A stretch of 64,000 nt of DNA from Pseudomonas sp. FEN (GCF_904067045.1 NZ_CAJFDC010000036.1:1256001-1320000); one strand, 5' to 3'; positions 51,349 through 60,656 are shown, counted from the first letter of the stretch. Translations and numbers: made by a program. Notes: a model not told the origin generated them from the sequence alone.

Positions 51349-52314
51349 ATGCGCCCTGTCATTTTGCGTCGCGGTCTGGTCGCTCTGTTTGCTGCGGCTG
51401 TCACCTTCGGCGCTATTACCCAAGCTCAAGCTGAAACCTTGCGGATTGGCTATCAGAAATACGGCACCCTGGTGCTGCTCAGGGCCAAGGGTACTCTGGA
51501 AAAACGCCTTGCCGAGCAAGGCATACAGGTGCAATGGACCGAATTCCCCGGCGGCCCGCAACTGCTCGAAGGACTGAACGTCGGCTCCATCGACTTCGGC
51601 GTAACCGGCGAAACACCACCGGTCTTCGCCCAGGCCGCAGGCGCCGACCTGCTCTACGTTGCCGCGGAACCGCCGGCCCCCAGCAGCGAAGCGATCCTGG
51701 TGCCGAAGGATTCGCCGATCAAATCGGTGCTGGAACTCAAGGGCAAGAAGGTCGTCCTCAACAAAGGCTCCAACGTCCATTACCTGCTGGTCCGCGCCCT
51801 TGAAGACGCCGGCCTGAAGTACAGCGATATCCAGACCGTGTTCCTGCCGCCGGCCGATGCCCGCGCCGCCTTCGAGCGTGGCAGCGTCGATGCCTGGGTC
51901 ATCTGGGACCCGTACCAGGCCGCCGCCGAACAGCAACTGCAGGCCCGCACCCTGCGTGACGGTACCGGCCTGGTGGACAACAACCAGTTCTACCTTGCCA
52001 CCAAACCCTATGCCGAAAAACATCCCGACGTGATCAAGGCCCTGGTCGAAGAGGTCCGTGCCGTGGGTGCCTGGTCCAAGGCCAACCCCCAGGAAGTCAC
52101 TACCCAAGTGGCGCCACTGCTCGGCCTGCCCGCCGATATCACCCTGACTGCGGTGAAACGCCAGGGCTATGGCGCGCAGTTCCTTACCCCCGAGGTGATC
52201 GCGGCGCAACAGAAAATCGCCGACAGCTTCTACCAGCTCAAGTTGATTCCCAAGCCGCTGAGCATCAAGGACGTGATCTGGACCCCACCGGCGGCTGTTG
52301 CCAAAGCCCTTTGA
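51349..52314 (+). CDS. ssuA: Aliphatic sulfonate-binding periplasmic protein
   Basis: A 321-residue ABC binding protein with a signal peptide (about 1-28, ending QAQA) and SsuA family sequences such as RIGYQKYGTLVLLRAKG and WTEFPGGPQLLEGLNVGSID. It captures alkanesulfonates for SsuBC. ATG at 51349 follows AAGGAGAGCGCC; the frame to 51313 is only upstream read-through. Confidence 0.93.
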   Translation: MRPVILRRGLVALFAAAVTFGAITQAQAETLRIGYQKYGTLVLLRAKGTLEKRLAEQGIQVQWTEFPGGPQLLEGLNVGSIDFGVTGETPPVFAQAAGADLLYVAAEPPAPSSEAILVPKDSPIKSVLELKGKKVVLNKGSNVHYLLVRALEDAGLKYSDIQTVFLPPADARAAFERGSVDAWVIWDPYQAAAEQQLQARTLRDGTGLVDNNQFYLATKPYAEKHPDVIKALVEEVRAVGAWSKANPQEVTTQVAPLLGLPADITLTAVKRQGYGAQFLTPEVIAAQQKIADSFYQLKLIPKPLSIKDVIWTPPAAVAKAL

Positions 52315-52339
52315 ACCGTATTCCTTAGGAAACCACTCC

Positions 52340-53488
52340 ATGAGCCTCAATATTTTCTGGTTCCTGCCTACCCACGGCGACGGCCATTACCTTGGCACCG
52401 CCGAAGGCGCTCGCGCCGTCGATCACGGTTACCTGCAACAAGTGGCCCAGGCCGCCGACCGCCTCGGTTTCGGCGGCGTGCTGATCCCCACCGGGCGTTC
52501 CTGCGAGGACTCCTGGCTGGTGGCCGCCTCGCTGATCCCGGTGACCCAGCGCCTGAAATTCCTCGTTGCCCTGCGCCCCGGGATCATCTCCCCGACGGTG
52601 GCGGCGCGGCAGGCCGCGACCCTTGACCGGTTGTCCGGCGGACGGGCGTTGTTCAACCTGGTAACCGGCGGCGACCCAGAAGAACTGGCGGGCGACGGTC
52701 TGTTCCTCGATCACGAAGCACGCTACCAGGCCTCGGTTGAATTCACCCGTATCTGGCGCCGCGTGCTGGAAGGCGAAACCGTCGACTACGACGGCCAGCA
52801 CATCAGCGTCAAAGGCGCCAAGCTGCTCTATCCACCGCTCCAGCAACCGCGTCCGCCGCTGTATTTCGGCGGTTCGTCGGAAGCCGCCCAGGACCTCGCC
52901 GCCGAACAGGTGGACATGGTCCTGACCTGGGGCGAGCCGCCCGCCGCCGTCGCCGAGAAGATCGAGCAGGTGCGGGCCAAGGCGGCCAAGCTCGGGCGCA
53001 CGGTGCGCTTCGGTATTCGTCTGCATGTGATCGTTCGTGAAACCAACGCCGAGGCCTGGCAAGCAGCGGACAAACTCATCTCCCATCTGGATGACGACAC
53101 CATCGCCCGCGCGCAGAAATCCCTGGCGCGTTTCGACTCCGTCGGCCAGCAGCGCATGGCCGCCCTGCATGGCGGCAGCCGCGACAATCTGGAAGTCAGC
53201 CCCAACCTCTGGGCTGGCGTCGGCCTGGTGCGCGGCGGTGCCGGCACGGCGCTGGTGGGCGACGGCCCGACCGTGGCCGCGCGGGTCAAGGAGTACGCGG
53301 AGCTGGGCATCGACACCTTTATCTTCTCCGGTTATCCGCACCTGGAAGAGTCATATCGGGTCGCCGAACTGCTGTTCCCGCACCTGGATATCGAACGTGC
53401 GCAACTGCCGAAAAGCGCCGGTTACGTCAGCCCCTTCGGCGAGATGGTTGCCAACGACATCCTGCCCAAAGCTGTGTCGCAGAGCTGA
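52340..53488 (+). CDS. ssuD: FMNH2-dependent alkanesulfonate monooxygenase
   Basis: A 382-residue bacterial-luciferase-like (TIM barrel) enzyme that cleaves alkanesulfonates to aldehyde and sulfite using FMNH2 from SsuE. The N-terminus NIFWFLPTHGDGHYLG and the GRSCEDSWL loop with the conserved Cys54 are diagnostic. It lies 25 bases after ssuA, with TTAGGAAACC as ribosome site. Confidence 0.94.
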   Translation: MSLNIFWFLPTHGDGHYLGTAEGARAVDHGYLQQVAQAADRLGFGGVLIPTGRSCEDSWLVAASLIPVTQRLKFLVALRPGIISPTVAARQAATLDRLSGGRALFNLVTGGDPEELAGDGLFLDHEARYQASVEFTRIWRRVLEGETVDYDGQHISVKGAKLLYPPLQQPRPPLYFGGSSEAAQDLAAEQVDMVLTWGEPPAAVAEKIEQVRAKAAKLGRTVRFGIRLHVIVRETNAEAWQAADKLISHLDDDTIARAQKSLARFDSVGQQRMAALHGGSRDNLEVSPNLWAGVGLVRGGAGTALVGDGPTVAARVKEYAELGIDTFIFSGYPHLEESYRVAELLFPHLDIERAQLPKSAGYVSPFGEMVANDILPKAVSQS

Positions 53489-53496
53489 GGCCGGCC

Positions 53497-54288
53497 ATGA
53501 CCCCCCTAACGAAAATCACTCACCGGCTCACGCCCTGGGTCCTGCCAGTACTGCTGCTGGCGGTCTGGCAACTGTCGGTGTCGGCCGGTTGGCTATCGAC
53601 CCGGATCCTGCCCGCGCCAAGCGCCGTGGTCGAAGCCGGTATCGCCCTGGTGCAGAGCGGTGACCTCTGGAAACACCTGGCCATCAGCGGCTGGCGCGCC
53701 GGCATCGGCTTCGCCATCGGTGGCGCCATCGGCCTGGCCCTGGGCTTTATCACCGGCCTGTCGAAATGGGCTGAACGCCTGCTCGACAGCTCGGTGCAGA
53801 TGATCCGCAACGTGCCGCACCTGGCGCTGATCCCGCTGGTGATCCTGTGGTTCGGGATCGATGAATCGGCGAAGATTTTCCTGGTGGCCCTGGGCACGCT
53901 GTTCCCGATCTATCTCAACACCTACCACGGCATCCGCAACGTCGACCCGGCGCTGGTGGAAATGGCCCGCAGCTACGGCCTGTCCGGCTTCAGCCTGTTT
54001 CGCCAGGTGATTCTGCCGGGTGCCCTGCCCTCGATCCTGGTGGGCGTGCGCTTTGCCCTGGGCTTCATGTGGCTGACGCTGATCGTCGCGGAAACCATCT
54101 CCGCCAGCTCCGGCATCGGCTACCTGGCGATGAATGCCCGGGAATTCCTGCAAACCGACGTGGTGGTGCTGGCCATCGTCCTCTACGCCGTCCTTGGCAA
54201 ACTGGCAGACCTCGCCGCCCGAGGCCTGGAGCGGGTCTGGTTGCGCTGGCACCCGGCCTATCAAGTGAGCACGGGGGGCGCGCAATGA
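53497..54288 (+). CDS. ssuC: Aliphatic sulfonate ABC transporter permease
   Basis: A 263-residue permease with about six helices and the EAA loop VEMARSYGLSGFSLFRQVIL. It forms the inner-membrane channel for sulfonates. It is 8 bases after ssuD and overlaps ssuB by four bases. Confidence 0.93.
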   Translation: MTPLTKITHRLTPWVLPVLLLAVWQLSVSAGWLSTRILPAPSAVVEAGIALVQSGDLWKHLAISGWRAGIGFAIGGAIGLALGFITGLSKWAERLLDSSVQMIRNVPHLALIPLVILWFGIDESAKIFLVALGTLFPIYLNTYHGIRNVDPALVEMARSYGLSGFSLFRQVILPGALPSILVGVRFALGFMWLTLIVAETISASSGIGYLAMNAREFLQTDVVVLAIVLYAVLGKLADLAARGLERVWLRWHPAYQVSTGGAQ

Positions 54289-55091
54289 CGGCTCAACAAC
54301 CTCCACGCCTGCTGCGCGGTATTCCGCTGGCAGTGCGCAAGCTGCAAAAGACCTTCGGCCAGCGCCAGGTGCTGCGCGAGATCGACCTGCATATCCCGGC
54401 CGGGCAATTCGTCGCCGTGGTCGGCCGCAGCGGTTGCGGCAAAAGCACCCTGCTGCGCCTGCTGGCCGGTCTCGAACAACCCAGCGAAGGTGAGTTGCTG
54501 GCCGGTTCCGCCGCCCTGAGCGAAGCCCGTGAAGACACCCGGTTGATGTTCCAGGAGGCACGTCTGTTGCCCTGGAAAAAGGTGATCGACAACGTCGGCC
54601 TCGGCCTCAAGGGCGACTGGCGGCCGCAAGCCTTGCAAGCACTGGAAGCGGTCGGCCTGGCGGACCGTGCCCATGAGTGGCCGGCGGCCCTGTCCGGTGG
54701 CCAGAAACAACGCGTGGCCCTGGCCCGCGCCCTGATTCACCAACCGCGCCTGCTGTTGCTGGACGAGCCGCTGGGGGCCCTGGACGCCCTGACCCGGATC
54801 GAAATGCAGCAACTGATCGAACGCCTCTGGCAGCAGCATGGTTTCACCGTGTTGCTGGTGACCCACGACGTCAGCGAAGCCGTGGCCATCGCCGATCGGG
54901 TGATCCTGATCGAAGACGGTCAGGTCGGCCTGGACCTGCCCGTCGAACTGCCACGCCCACGGGCACGGGGCTCTCATCGGCTGGCGGCGCTGGAAACCGA
55001 AGTATTGAACCGGGTGTTGTCGCTGCCTGGCGTGCCGCCCGAACCAGAACCCGTATCGCCCTTGCCCACGCAGTTGCGTTGGGCGCTGTAA
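54285..55091 (+). CDS. ssuB: Aliphatic sulfonate ABC transporter ATPase
   Basis: A 268-residue ATPase with Walker A GRSGCGKST at 47-55, the signature ALSGGQKQRVALARAL, Walker B LLLLDEPLGALDAL and the H-loop VTHDVSEAV. ATG at 54285 overlaps the ssuC stop. Its intact LDEPLGALDAL stretch shows what the frameshifted tauB should look like at the same place. Confidence 0.93.
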   Translation: MTAQQPPRLLRGIPLAVRKLQKTFGQRQVLREIDLHIPAGQFVAVVGRSGCGKSTLLRLLAGLEQPSEGELLAGSAALSEAREDTRLMFQEARLLPWKKVIDNVGLGLKGDWRPQALQALEAVGLADRAHEWPAALSGGQKQRVALARALIHQPRLLLLDEPLGALDALTRIEMQQLIERLWQQHGFTVLLVTHDVSEAVAIADRVILIEDGQVGLDLPVELPRPRARGSHRLAALETEVLNRVLSLPGVPPEPEPVSPLPTQLRWAL

Positions 55092-55132
55092 CCCATGCCT
55101 TGCCTACTCAATCAACCACAGGAATCAACGCC

Positions 55133-55348
55133 ATGACCATCAAAGCCATCAACGTCCGCAACCAGTTCAAGGGCACTATCAAGGAAATCGTCGTCGGCGA
55201 CGTACTCTCGGAAATCGACGTGCAGACCGCTTCGGGGATCGTCACCTCGGTGATCACCACCCGTTCGGTGAAAGAGCTGGAACTGCGGGTCGGCAGTGAA
55301 GTGATCGCCTTTGTGAAATCCACCGAGGTGTCCATCGCCAAGCTCTAA
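55133..55348 (+). CDS. ssuF: Molybdopterin-binding (TOBE/MOP) small protein
   Basis: A 71-residue single MOP domain (MTIKAINVRNQFKGTIKEIV..., ending STEVSIAKL). SsuF is the last gene of the ssu operon in P. putida and is needed for full use of some sulfonates. An oxyanion or cofactor-binding role is inferred from the fold. ACAGGAATC precedes the ATG. Confidence 0.9.
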   Translation: MTIKAINVRNQFKGTIKEIVVGDVLSEIDVQTASGIVTSVITTRSVKELELRVGSEVIAFVKSTEVSIAKL

Positions 55349-55364
55349 GCGATGGAAACATATG

Positions 55365-55393
55365 ACCCCGGAGGGTTTGGCCCTGCGGGGTTT
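55365..55393 (+). terminator. Intrinsic terminator of the ssu operon
   Basis: ACCCCGGAGGG and CCCTGCGGGGT form a stem with one mismatch, followed by TTCTT, 17 bases after the ssuF stop. Confidence 0.7.
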
Positions 55394-55423
55394 CTTCCGT
55401 GGAGAGCGCTAAGGATACCGCCC

Positions 55424-56647
55424 TCAGGCCCTGGCCAGCTCCGGTAGATCGCCCGTCAGCCCCAGCGCCTGGCGCACGAACAGCGCCTTGGCCTCGGGCA
55501 TCTGGTCGACACTTTTCAACCCGACATTACGCAACCAGCGCAACGTCAGGGAGTCAGCCTGGAACAGCCGCTCGAAGCCTTCCATCGCCGCCATCAACCC
55601 CAGGTTATGCGGCATGCGCCGCCGTTCGAAACGGCTCAGCACCCGCACATCCGCCAGTCGCTCACCACGCTCGCGCGCATGCAGCAACACTTCCGCCAGC
55701 ACGGCCGCATCGAGGAACCCCAGATTCACGCCTTGGCCAGCCAGCGGGTGAATGGTATGCGCCGCATCGCCGATCAGCGCCAACCCTTCGGCCACATAGC
55801 GTTTGGCATGCCGCTGGCGCAACGGCACACAGAGCCGCGGGTCGGCCGAAAGCACAGTCCCCAACCGCCCTTCGAAAGCCCGTTCCAGCTCGCGGCAGAA
55901 CGCGTCCTCCTCCAGCAACATCAGGCGCTGTGCCTGCTCCGGCGTGGTCGACCAGACGATCGAGCACCAGTCCTGCCGCCCATCGCGCTCCAGCGGCAGG
56001 AACGCCAGCGGGCCGTCGTCGGTAAAGCGCTGCCAGGCGGTCATCTGGTGCGGTCGCGAGCTGCGCACGCTGGTCACAATGGCGTGGTGCAGGTAGTCCC
56101 ACTCGCGGGTCGCGCAGCCAGTCAAGCGGCGCACCGCCGAGTTGGCGCCATCCGCCGCGATCACCAACGGCGCGCGCAGCTTGCGGCCATCGGCCAGGGT
56201 CAGCAGCCAGTCGTCGCCGGAGCGACGCATCTGCTCCAGGCGGGCATTGGCCAACAAGCCCATGTCACAATCATGCAGGCGCTCGAGCAACGCATCCTGA
56301 ACCACCCGATTCTCGACGATATGCCCCAGCACCTCGGCATGCACGCTGGCCGCAGAGAAGTGAATCTGCCCGGTGCCACTGCCGTCCCAGACCTGCATGT
56401 CGCGGTACGGGCTGACCCGCCGGGCGCTGATCCCGTCCCACACGCCGAGGCGTTCGAGAATCCGCTGGCTGGCGGCGGACAAGGCGCTGACCCGCGGCTC
56501 GAAAGCCGCCTGCGGGTCGAACGGCTTGACACTCAGCGGGCTGCCGTCGAGCAGGAGAATCTCCAGCCCGCTGTCTTTCAACGCCAGGGCCAGGGCGCTT
56601 CCGACCATTCCGGCCCCGACAATCAGCACATCTGCGCGCATTTCCAT
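55424..56647 (-). CDS. ubiI: Ubiquinone biosynthesis flavin hydroxylase, UbiI/VisC type
   Basis: A 407-residue FAD monooxygenase of the UbiH/UbiF/COQ6 family. N-terminal FAD motif VGAGMVGSALALAL, the DG-type motif VIAADGANSAVRRL and ALIGDAAHTIHPLAGQGVNL are all present. By position next to ubiH, it corresponds to the VisC/UbiI member that hydroxylates the ring at C5. UbiF-type specificity cannot be excluded. It is the last gene of a pepP-ubiH-ubiI series on the minus strand, separated from ubiH by a 238-base repeat-containing gap. Confidence 0.88.
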   Translation of the reverse strand: MEMRADVLIVGAGMVGSALALALKDSGLEILLLDGSPLSVKPFDPQAAFEPRVSALSAASQRILERLGVWDGISARRVSPYRDMQVWDGSGTGQIHFSAASVHAEVLGHIVENRVVQDALLERLHDCDMGLLANARLEQMRRSGDDWLLTLADGRKLRAPLVIAADGANSAVRRLTGCATREWDYLHHAIVTSVRSSRPHQMTAWQRFTDDGPLAFLPLERDGRQDWCSIVWSTTPEQAQRLMLLEEDAFCRELERAFEGRLGTVLSADPRLCVPLRQRHAKRYVAEGLALIGDAAHTIHPLAGQGVNLGFLDAAVLAEVLLHARERGERLADVRVLSRFERRRMPHNLGLMAAMEGFERLFQADSLTLRWLRNVGLKSVDQMPEAKALFVRQALGLTGDLPELARA

Positions 56648-56705
56648 GCTTTAAGCCTGTCTCGCTGGCGGCGTACACCGCTGGTGGTGAAGGTTGACAC
56701 GAACC

Positions 56706-56782
56706 TTGTAGGAGCAGGGCTTGCCCGCGAAGGCGTCCTTGAGGGCGCCAAAAGCTTCGCGGGCAAGCCCTGCTCCTACAGG
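56706..56782. repeat. REP-type inverted repeat pair
   Basis: TAGGAGCAGGGCTTGCCCGC near 56709 faces GCGGGCAAGCCCTGCTCCTA near 56759, about 30 bases apart. It lies in the ubiH-ubiI gap of an otherwise co-directional gene series. Confidence 0.75.
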
Positions 56783-56787
56783 GTTCG

Positions 56788-56876
56788 GGGTGTGGATGCC
56801 GGCGTATTCCAAATTCAAGGTGTGGAGACCGGCGCATGCCAAGGTGTGGATGCCGATGCGGGCGCACTCCACGCTC
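56788..56876. repeat. Short imperfect tandem repeats beside the REP pair
   Basis: Three units beginning GTGTGGATGCCGGCG, GTGTGGAGACCGGCG and GTGTGGATGCCGATGCGGGCG, with spacers of 8 to 14 bases (CATGCCAAG, TATTCCAAATTCAAG). On the complementary strand this reads as repeats of an AGIHT-like peptide but has no coding support. It is a small minisatellite just past the end of ubiH. Confidence 0.55.
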
Positions 56877-56885
56877 GGCAAGGCC

Positions 56886-58073
56886 CTAGACATCGGAACG
56901 GGTACCCAGGCCCATCGCCTGCCGGGCGAACCAGCGTTTGGCCGGCGGCAGCAGGTCCAGACCGAGCAGGCCGATATTGCGCCCCAGGGCCACCAGCGGC
57001 TGGGCATTACCGAACAGCCGGGTGACCTGGTCGGAGAAGCCCACCGTGAGCGTCTGGTCCAGGCGCTGACGCGCCTGATAGGCCTGCAAGGTGGCCAGGT
57101 CCCCCAGCGGTGCCGTGCTCGCCAGCAAGGCCTCGGCCAAGGCCTGGGCATCGCGCAGGGACAGGTTGAAACCCTGTCCGGCAATCGGATGCAGGCTGTG
57201 GGCGGCGTTGCCCAGCACCACCAGATGCGCCCGCACCTGCTCTTCGGCCTCCACCAGGCTCAACGGATACAGGTGCCGCGCACCGACCTGGCGCAAGGTG
57301 CCCAGGCGATAACCGAACACCCCCTGCAACTCGGCGAGGAAACTGCGCTCGTCCAGCTCGGCCAGACGCTGGGCATCCATCCCCTGCCGGGTCCAGACCA
57401 GCGCACAGCGATTCTCCGGCAGCGGCAGCAAGGCCATCGGACCTTCGTCGGTAAACCGTTCGAAAGCCATGCCATTGTGAACTTCGCTGGTGGTGATATT
57501 GGCGATCAGCGCACTCTGGTTGTAAGGCCGCTTGCGCACGCCGATCCCCAACTGCTCGCGCAGCCCGGAACGCCCGCCGTCGGCCAGTATCGCCAGGTCG
57601 CAGTCCAACTGGGTTTCATCGCCCAGGGTCAGTCGATAGCCGTCTTCCAGTGGCTGCAGGTGGGTGACTTGCGCCGGGCAGCGCCAACTGACCACCTCCT
57701 TGTCCAGCGCCTGCCAGAGGCATTGCCCCAGCCAGGCGTTCTCCACCACGTAGCCCAGGGCCGGCACGCCCTCTTCCATGGCGGACAATCGCGCCGTGGA
57801 GAAGCGCCCGCGGTCGGACACATGAATCTGCTTGATCGGCTCGGCGCGCGGGGAAATCGCCTGCCACAGCCCCAGGCGCTGGTAGATCTGCCGGGCCCCG
57901 AAGGAAAGCGCCGAAGAACGCGCATCATAGCTGGGCTGGTAACTGTCGCCAGGAGCGAACGGCTCGATCAGGACGATCTTCCAGCCCCGCGCCTTGGCCC
58001 CGGCCTGCAGGGCCAACGCCAGGCTGGCACCGACCAGGCCACCACCGATGATCGCCAGATTGAACCGACTCAT
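56886..58073 (-). CDS. ubiH: 2-octaprenyl-6-methoxyphenol hydroxylase
   Basis: A 395-residue FAD monooxygenase of the ubiquinone pathway. FAD motif IIGGGLVGASLALAL, the LAILADGGRSGLREQL DG motif and VVLGNAAHSLHPIAGQGFNL are present. Its ATG overlaps the pepP stop codon by four bases, giving a pepP-ubiH unit as in E. coli and other pseudomonads. Confidence 0.92.
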   Translation of the reverse strand: MSRFNLAIIGGGLVGASLALALQAGAKARGWKIVLIEPFAPGDSYQPSYDARSSALSFGARQIYQRLGLWQAISPRAEPIKQIHVSDRGRFSTARLSAMEEGVPALGYVVENAWLGQCLWQALDKEVVSWRCPAQVTHLQPLEDGYRLTLGDETQLDCDLAILADGGRSGLREQLGIGVRKRPYNQSALIANITTSEVHNGMAFERFTDEGPMALLPLPENRCALVWTRQGMDAQRLAELDERSFLAELQGVFGYRLGTLRQVGARHLYPLSLVEAEEQVRAHLVVLGNAAHSLHPIAGQGFNLSLRDAQALAEALLASTAPLGDLATLQAYQARQRLDQTLTVGFSDQVTRLFGNAQPLVALGRNIGLLGLDLLPPAKRWFARQAMGLGTRSDV

Positions 58074-59404
58074 GCCGCTTCGACCCGGGCAGCCGCCATC
58101 AACGCCTCGATCTCGGCCACGGTCTTGGGCACACCGCCGGTGAGGATTTCACAGCCTTGTCTGGTCACCACCACATCGTCCTCAATACGCACACCGATGC
58201 CTCGCCATTTCTTCGCCACGTTCGGGTTGTCCGGGGCAATGTAGATCCCCGGCTCCACGGTCAGCGCCATGCCGACTTCCAGCACGCGCCATTGATCGCC
58301 GACCTTGTAGTCGCCGACATCATGCACATCCATCCCCAGCCAATGGCCGGCACGGTGCATATAGAAGGCCTTGTGGGCTTCGGCGGCGATCAGCTCGTCG
58401 ACGTTGCCCTGTAACAGCCCCAGTTCCACCAGCCCAGCGGTAATCACCCGTACCGTCGCCTCATGGGCCTGGTTCCAGTGCTTGTTCGGTGCGATCTCGG
58501 CAAACGCCGCTTCCTGGGCAGCCAGCACCAGTTCGTAGATCGCCTTCTGCTCCGGCGAAAACCGGCCACTGACCGGCCAGGTACGGGTGATATCGCTGGC
58601 GTAGCAATCGATCTCGCAAGCGGCGTCGATCAGCACCAGGTCGCCATCCTTGAGCAGCGCGTCATTCTGCTGATAGTGCAGGATGCAGCTGTTGCGCCCG
58701 GCCGCGACGATGGAGCCGTAGGCCGGCATCTTCGCCCCGCCCTTGCGGAACTCGTAGTCCAGCTCGGCTTCCAGGCTGAACTCATGCAGGCCGGCGCGGC
58801 AGGCTTGCATCGCCCGCACATGGGCACGGCAGGAAATCGCCGCGGCCTCGCGCATCACCTTCACTTCCGCCGCCGATTTATACAGGCGCATATCGTGCAG
58901 CAGATGATCCAGGGCAACGAACTCGTTCGGCGGTTGCGCGCCGAGATGGGCCTTGGAACGGATCACGTTGATCCACTCCATCAGGTGCCGGTCGAACTCC
59001 GGATTGCTGCCCATGGCCGAATAGACCCGATCGCGCCCTTCGATCAGGCCGGGGAGAATGTCGTCGATATCGTTGATGGGAAAAGCATCGTCGGCCCCGA
59101 AGTCAGCCATCGCGCCCTCCTGGCCGGCACGCAGGCCATCCCAGAGTTCGCGCTCGACGTTGCGTTCGCGGCAGAACAACAGGTATTCGCCGTGCGGCCG
59201 GCCGGGTATCAACACGATCACCGCCTGGGGCTCGGGAAAACCACTCAGGTACTGGAAATCGCTGTCCTGGCGATAGACATGCTCGACATCGCGATTGCGG
59301 ATCGCCACGGCGGCGGCCGGCAGGATCGCGATGCTGTTGGGCTCCATCTGCGCCATCAGGGCCTTGCGGCGCCGGGCGTATTCCGCTTTCGGGATATGAA
59401 TCAT
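58070..59404 (-). CDS. pepP: Xaa-Pro aminopeptidase P
   Basis: A 444-residue dinuclear-metal pita-bread peptidase removing N-terminal residues before proline. Metal ligands are Asp260, Asp271 (IDAACEIDCYASD), His354 (HRAGHWLGMDVHD), Glu384 (VEPGIY) and Glu408 (GIGVRIEDD). The start at 59404 (MIHIPKAEY) agrees with family amino termini; the ribosome site GGGAG is about 13 bases upstream. It follows ygfB in the operon. Confidence 0.93.
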   Translation of the reverse strand: MIHIPKAEYARRRKALMAQMEPNSIAILPAAAVAIRNRDVEHVYRQDSDFQYLSGFPEPQAVIVLIPGRPHGEYLLFCRERNVERELWDGLRAGQEGAMADFGADDAFPINDIDDILPGLIEGRDRVYSAMGSNPEFDRHLMEWINVIRSKAHLGAQPPNEFVALDHLLHDMRLYKSAAEVKVMREAAAISCRAHVRAMQACRAGLHEFSLEAELDYEFRKGGAKMPAYGSIVAAGRNSCILHYQQNDALLKDGDLVLIDAACEIDCYASDITRTWPVSGRFSPEQKAIYELVLAAQEAAFAEIAPNKHWNQAHEATVRVITAGLVELGLLQGNVDELIAAEAHKAFYMHRAGHWLGMDVHDVGDYKVGDQWRVLEVGMALTVEPGIYIAPDNPNVAKKWRGIGVRIEDDVVVTRQGCEILTGGVPKTVAEIEALMAAARVEAA

Positions 59405-59432
59405 GGGCAGACGGCGCTCCCTGTCCAGAGAC

Positions 59433-59987
59433 TTAATGCAGAGAAGGCTTGGCAGCCGGTTCAGCCGGTTTGTTGACTTCGGTGAACAACAGCAGCGGCG
59501 CGACCCGCAGGTATTCCATGACTTCCATGTAGTCGTTTTCACCGTCGTCGGATTCTTCCAGGGCATCCTGCACCTGGGCGATGGCCGCCAGGTCCTGGAG
59601 TACTTCGCTGGCCTCGACGCTGAGGGCGTTGGCGCGATAGGTCAGGCCGAAACCGGCGAGGAAGCCTTGGCACCACTGGCCCAGGGCGATGGCGCGTTCG
59701 GTGAGAGGCGCGTCGTCGCTGGGCAACAGCAGGACAACGGTCATGTCATCGCTGGTAAGCTCGCCCTTGACCATTTCCTGCAGGCCGATCAGGGCGTTGC
59801 GCACGTTGTCTTGCGGCTCGCCTTCGAGCAGCTCGGCGGCATCCACCAGCCAGCTGTCGGCGGCGAAACCGGCGCCGGCGCAACTGCGTCCGAGCAACAG
59901 GCCGTGCAGTTCGGCGGGTGAGACAGGGTGGCCGCTGGTGCTCAGCAGGGTGGCAAAGGCGTTATACGGGGAATTCTGAATAGGCAT
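59433..59987 (-). CDS. ygfB: UPF0149/YgfB-family protein
   Basis: A 184-residue helical protein of the YecA/YgfB family. Typical features are the SPAELHGLLLGRSCAG start and WCQGFLAGFGL in the middle, with an acidic C-terminal third. In P. aeruginosa the homologue modulates beta-lactamase expression (general knowledge). It is the first gene of ygfB-pepP-ubiH-ubiI, divergent from the zapA unit. Confidence 0.9.
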   Translation of the reverse strand: MPIQNSPYNAFATLLSTSGHPVSPAELHGLLLGRSCAGAGFAADSWLVDAAELLEGEPQDNVRNALIGLQEMVKGELTSDDMTVVLLLPSDDAPLTERAIALGQWCQGFLAGFGLTYRANALSVEASEVLQDLAAIAQVQDALEESDDGENDYMEVMEYLRVAPLLLFTEVNKPAEPAAKPSLH

Positions 59988-60132
59988 GGGCGGCTAGGCG
60001 CCAAGCGGCGCAATGTCTAGAATGAAGGCCTTGTATCCTAGCATTCGCGCACGTGCCAGACCATCGGCCGTCCAAACGTTTGCTCCGCGCTGCGATTACT
60101 ACCGTTCATCAGTCATATTCAGTGGATACCCG

Positions 60133-60342
60133 ATGGAAGACACCGACCTGCACGCGCTGATGGCCAGACTCGAACTGCTGATTACCCGGGTCGAGCAACT
60201 AAAAAGCCAAAATGGACTCTTACTAGCTCAGGAAAAGACCTGGCGCGAGGAGCGCGCAACCCTCATTGAAAAAAACGAAATCGCCCGGCGTAAGGTCGAA
60301 TCAATGATTTCGCGCCTCAAAGCCCTGGAGCAAGACTCATGA
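60133..60342 (+). CDS. Small coiled-coil protein (TIGR02449 family, ZapB-like)
   Basis: A 69-residue protein that is almost entirely one coiled coil (heptads from MEDTDLHALMARLELL to the end). It overlaps zapA by four bases, the usual position for the TIGR02449 family, which is thought to take part in cell division like ZapB. An in-frame ATG at 60013 lies far upstream in the promoter and is not used. Confidence 0.85.
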   Translation: MEDTDLHALMARLELLITRVEQLKSQNGLLLAQEKTWREERATLIEKNEIARRKVESMISRLKALEQDS

Positions 60343-60656
60343 GTTCAAGCAATAACGTAACCGTGCAGATCCTCGATAAAGAATATTCGATCATCTGCCC
60401 GCAGGAAGAACGCAGCAACCTGGTCAGTGCCGCCCGCTACCTGGATGGCAAGATGCGCGAGATCCGCAGTAGCGGCAAGGTCATCGGTGCCGACCGCATC
60501 GCCGTGATGGCCGCGCTGAACATCACTCACGACCTGCTGCATCGCCAGGAACGTCCCGACGTACAGGCCAGCGGCTCGACCCGCGAACAGGTGCGTGACC
60601 TGCTGGATCGTGTCGACCTGGTGTTGTCCTCTGATTCGGACAACAGCAAAGGCTGA
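60339..60656 (+). CDS. zapA: Cell division protein ZapA
   Basis: A 105-residue ZapA that binds and bundles FtsZ at the division ring. The N-terminal globular part (VQILDKEYSIICPQEERSNL) is followed by a helical dimer region (IAVMAALNITHDLL). It is coupled to the preceding ZapB-like gene. 6S RNA follows directly, as in most gammaproteobacteria. Confidence 0.94.
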   Translation: MSSSNNVTVQILDKEYSIICPQEERSNLVSAARYLDGKMREIRSSGKVIGADRIAVMAALNITHDLLHRQERPDVQASGSTREQVRDLLDRVDLVLSSDSDNSKG

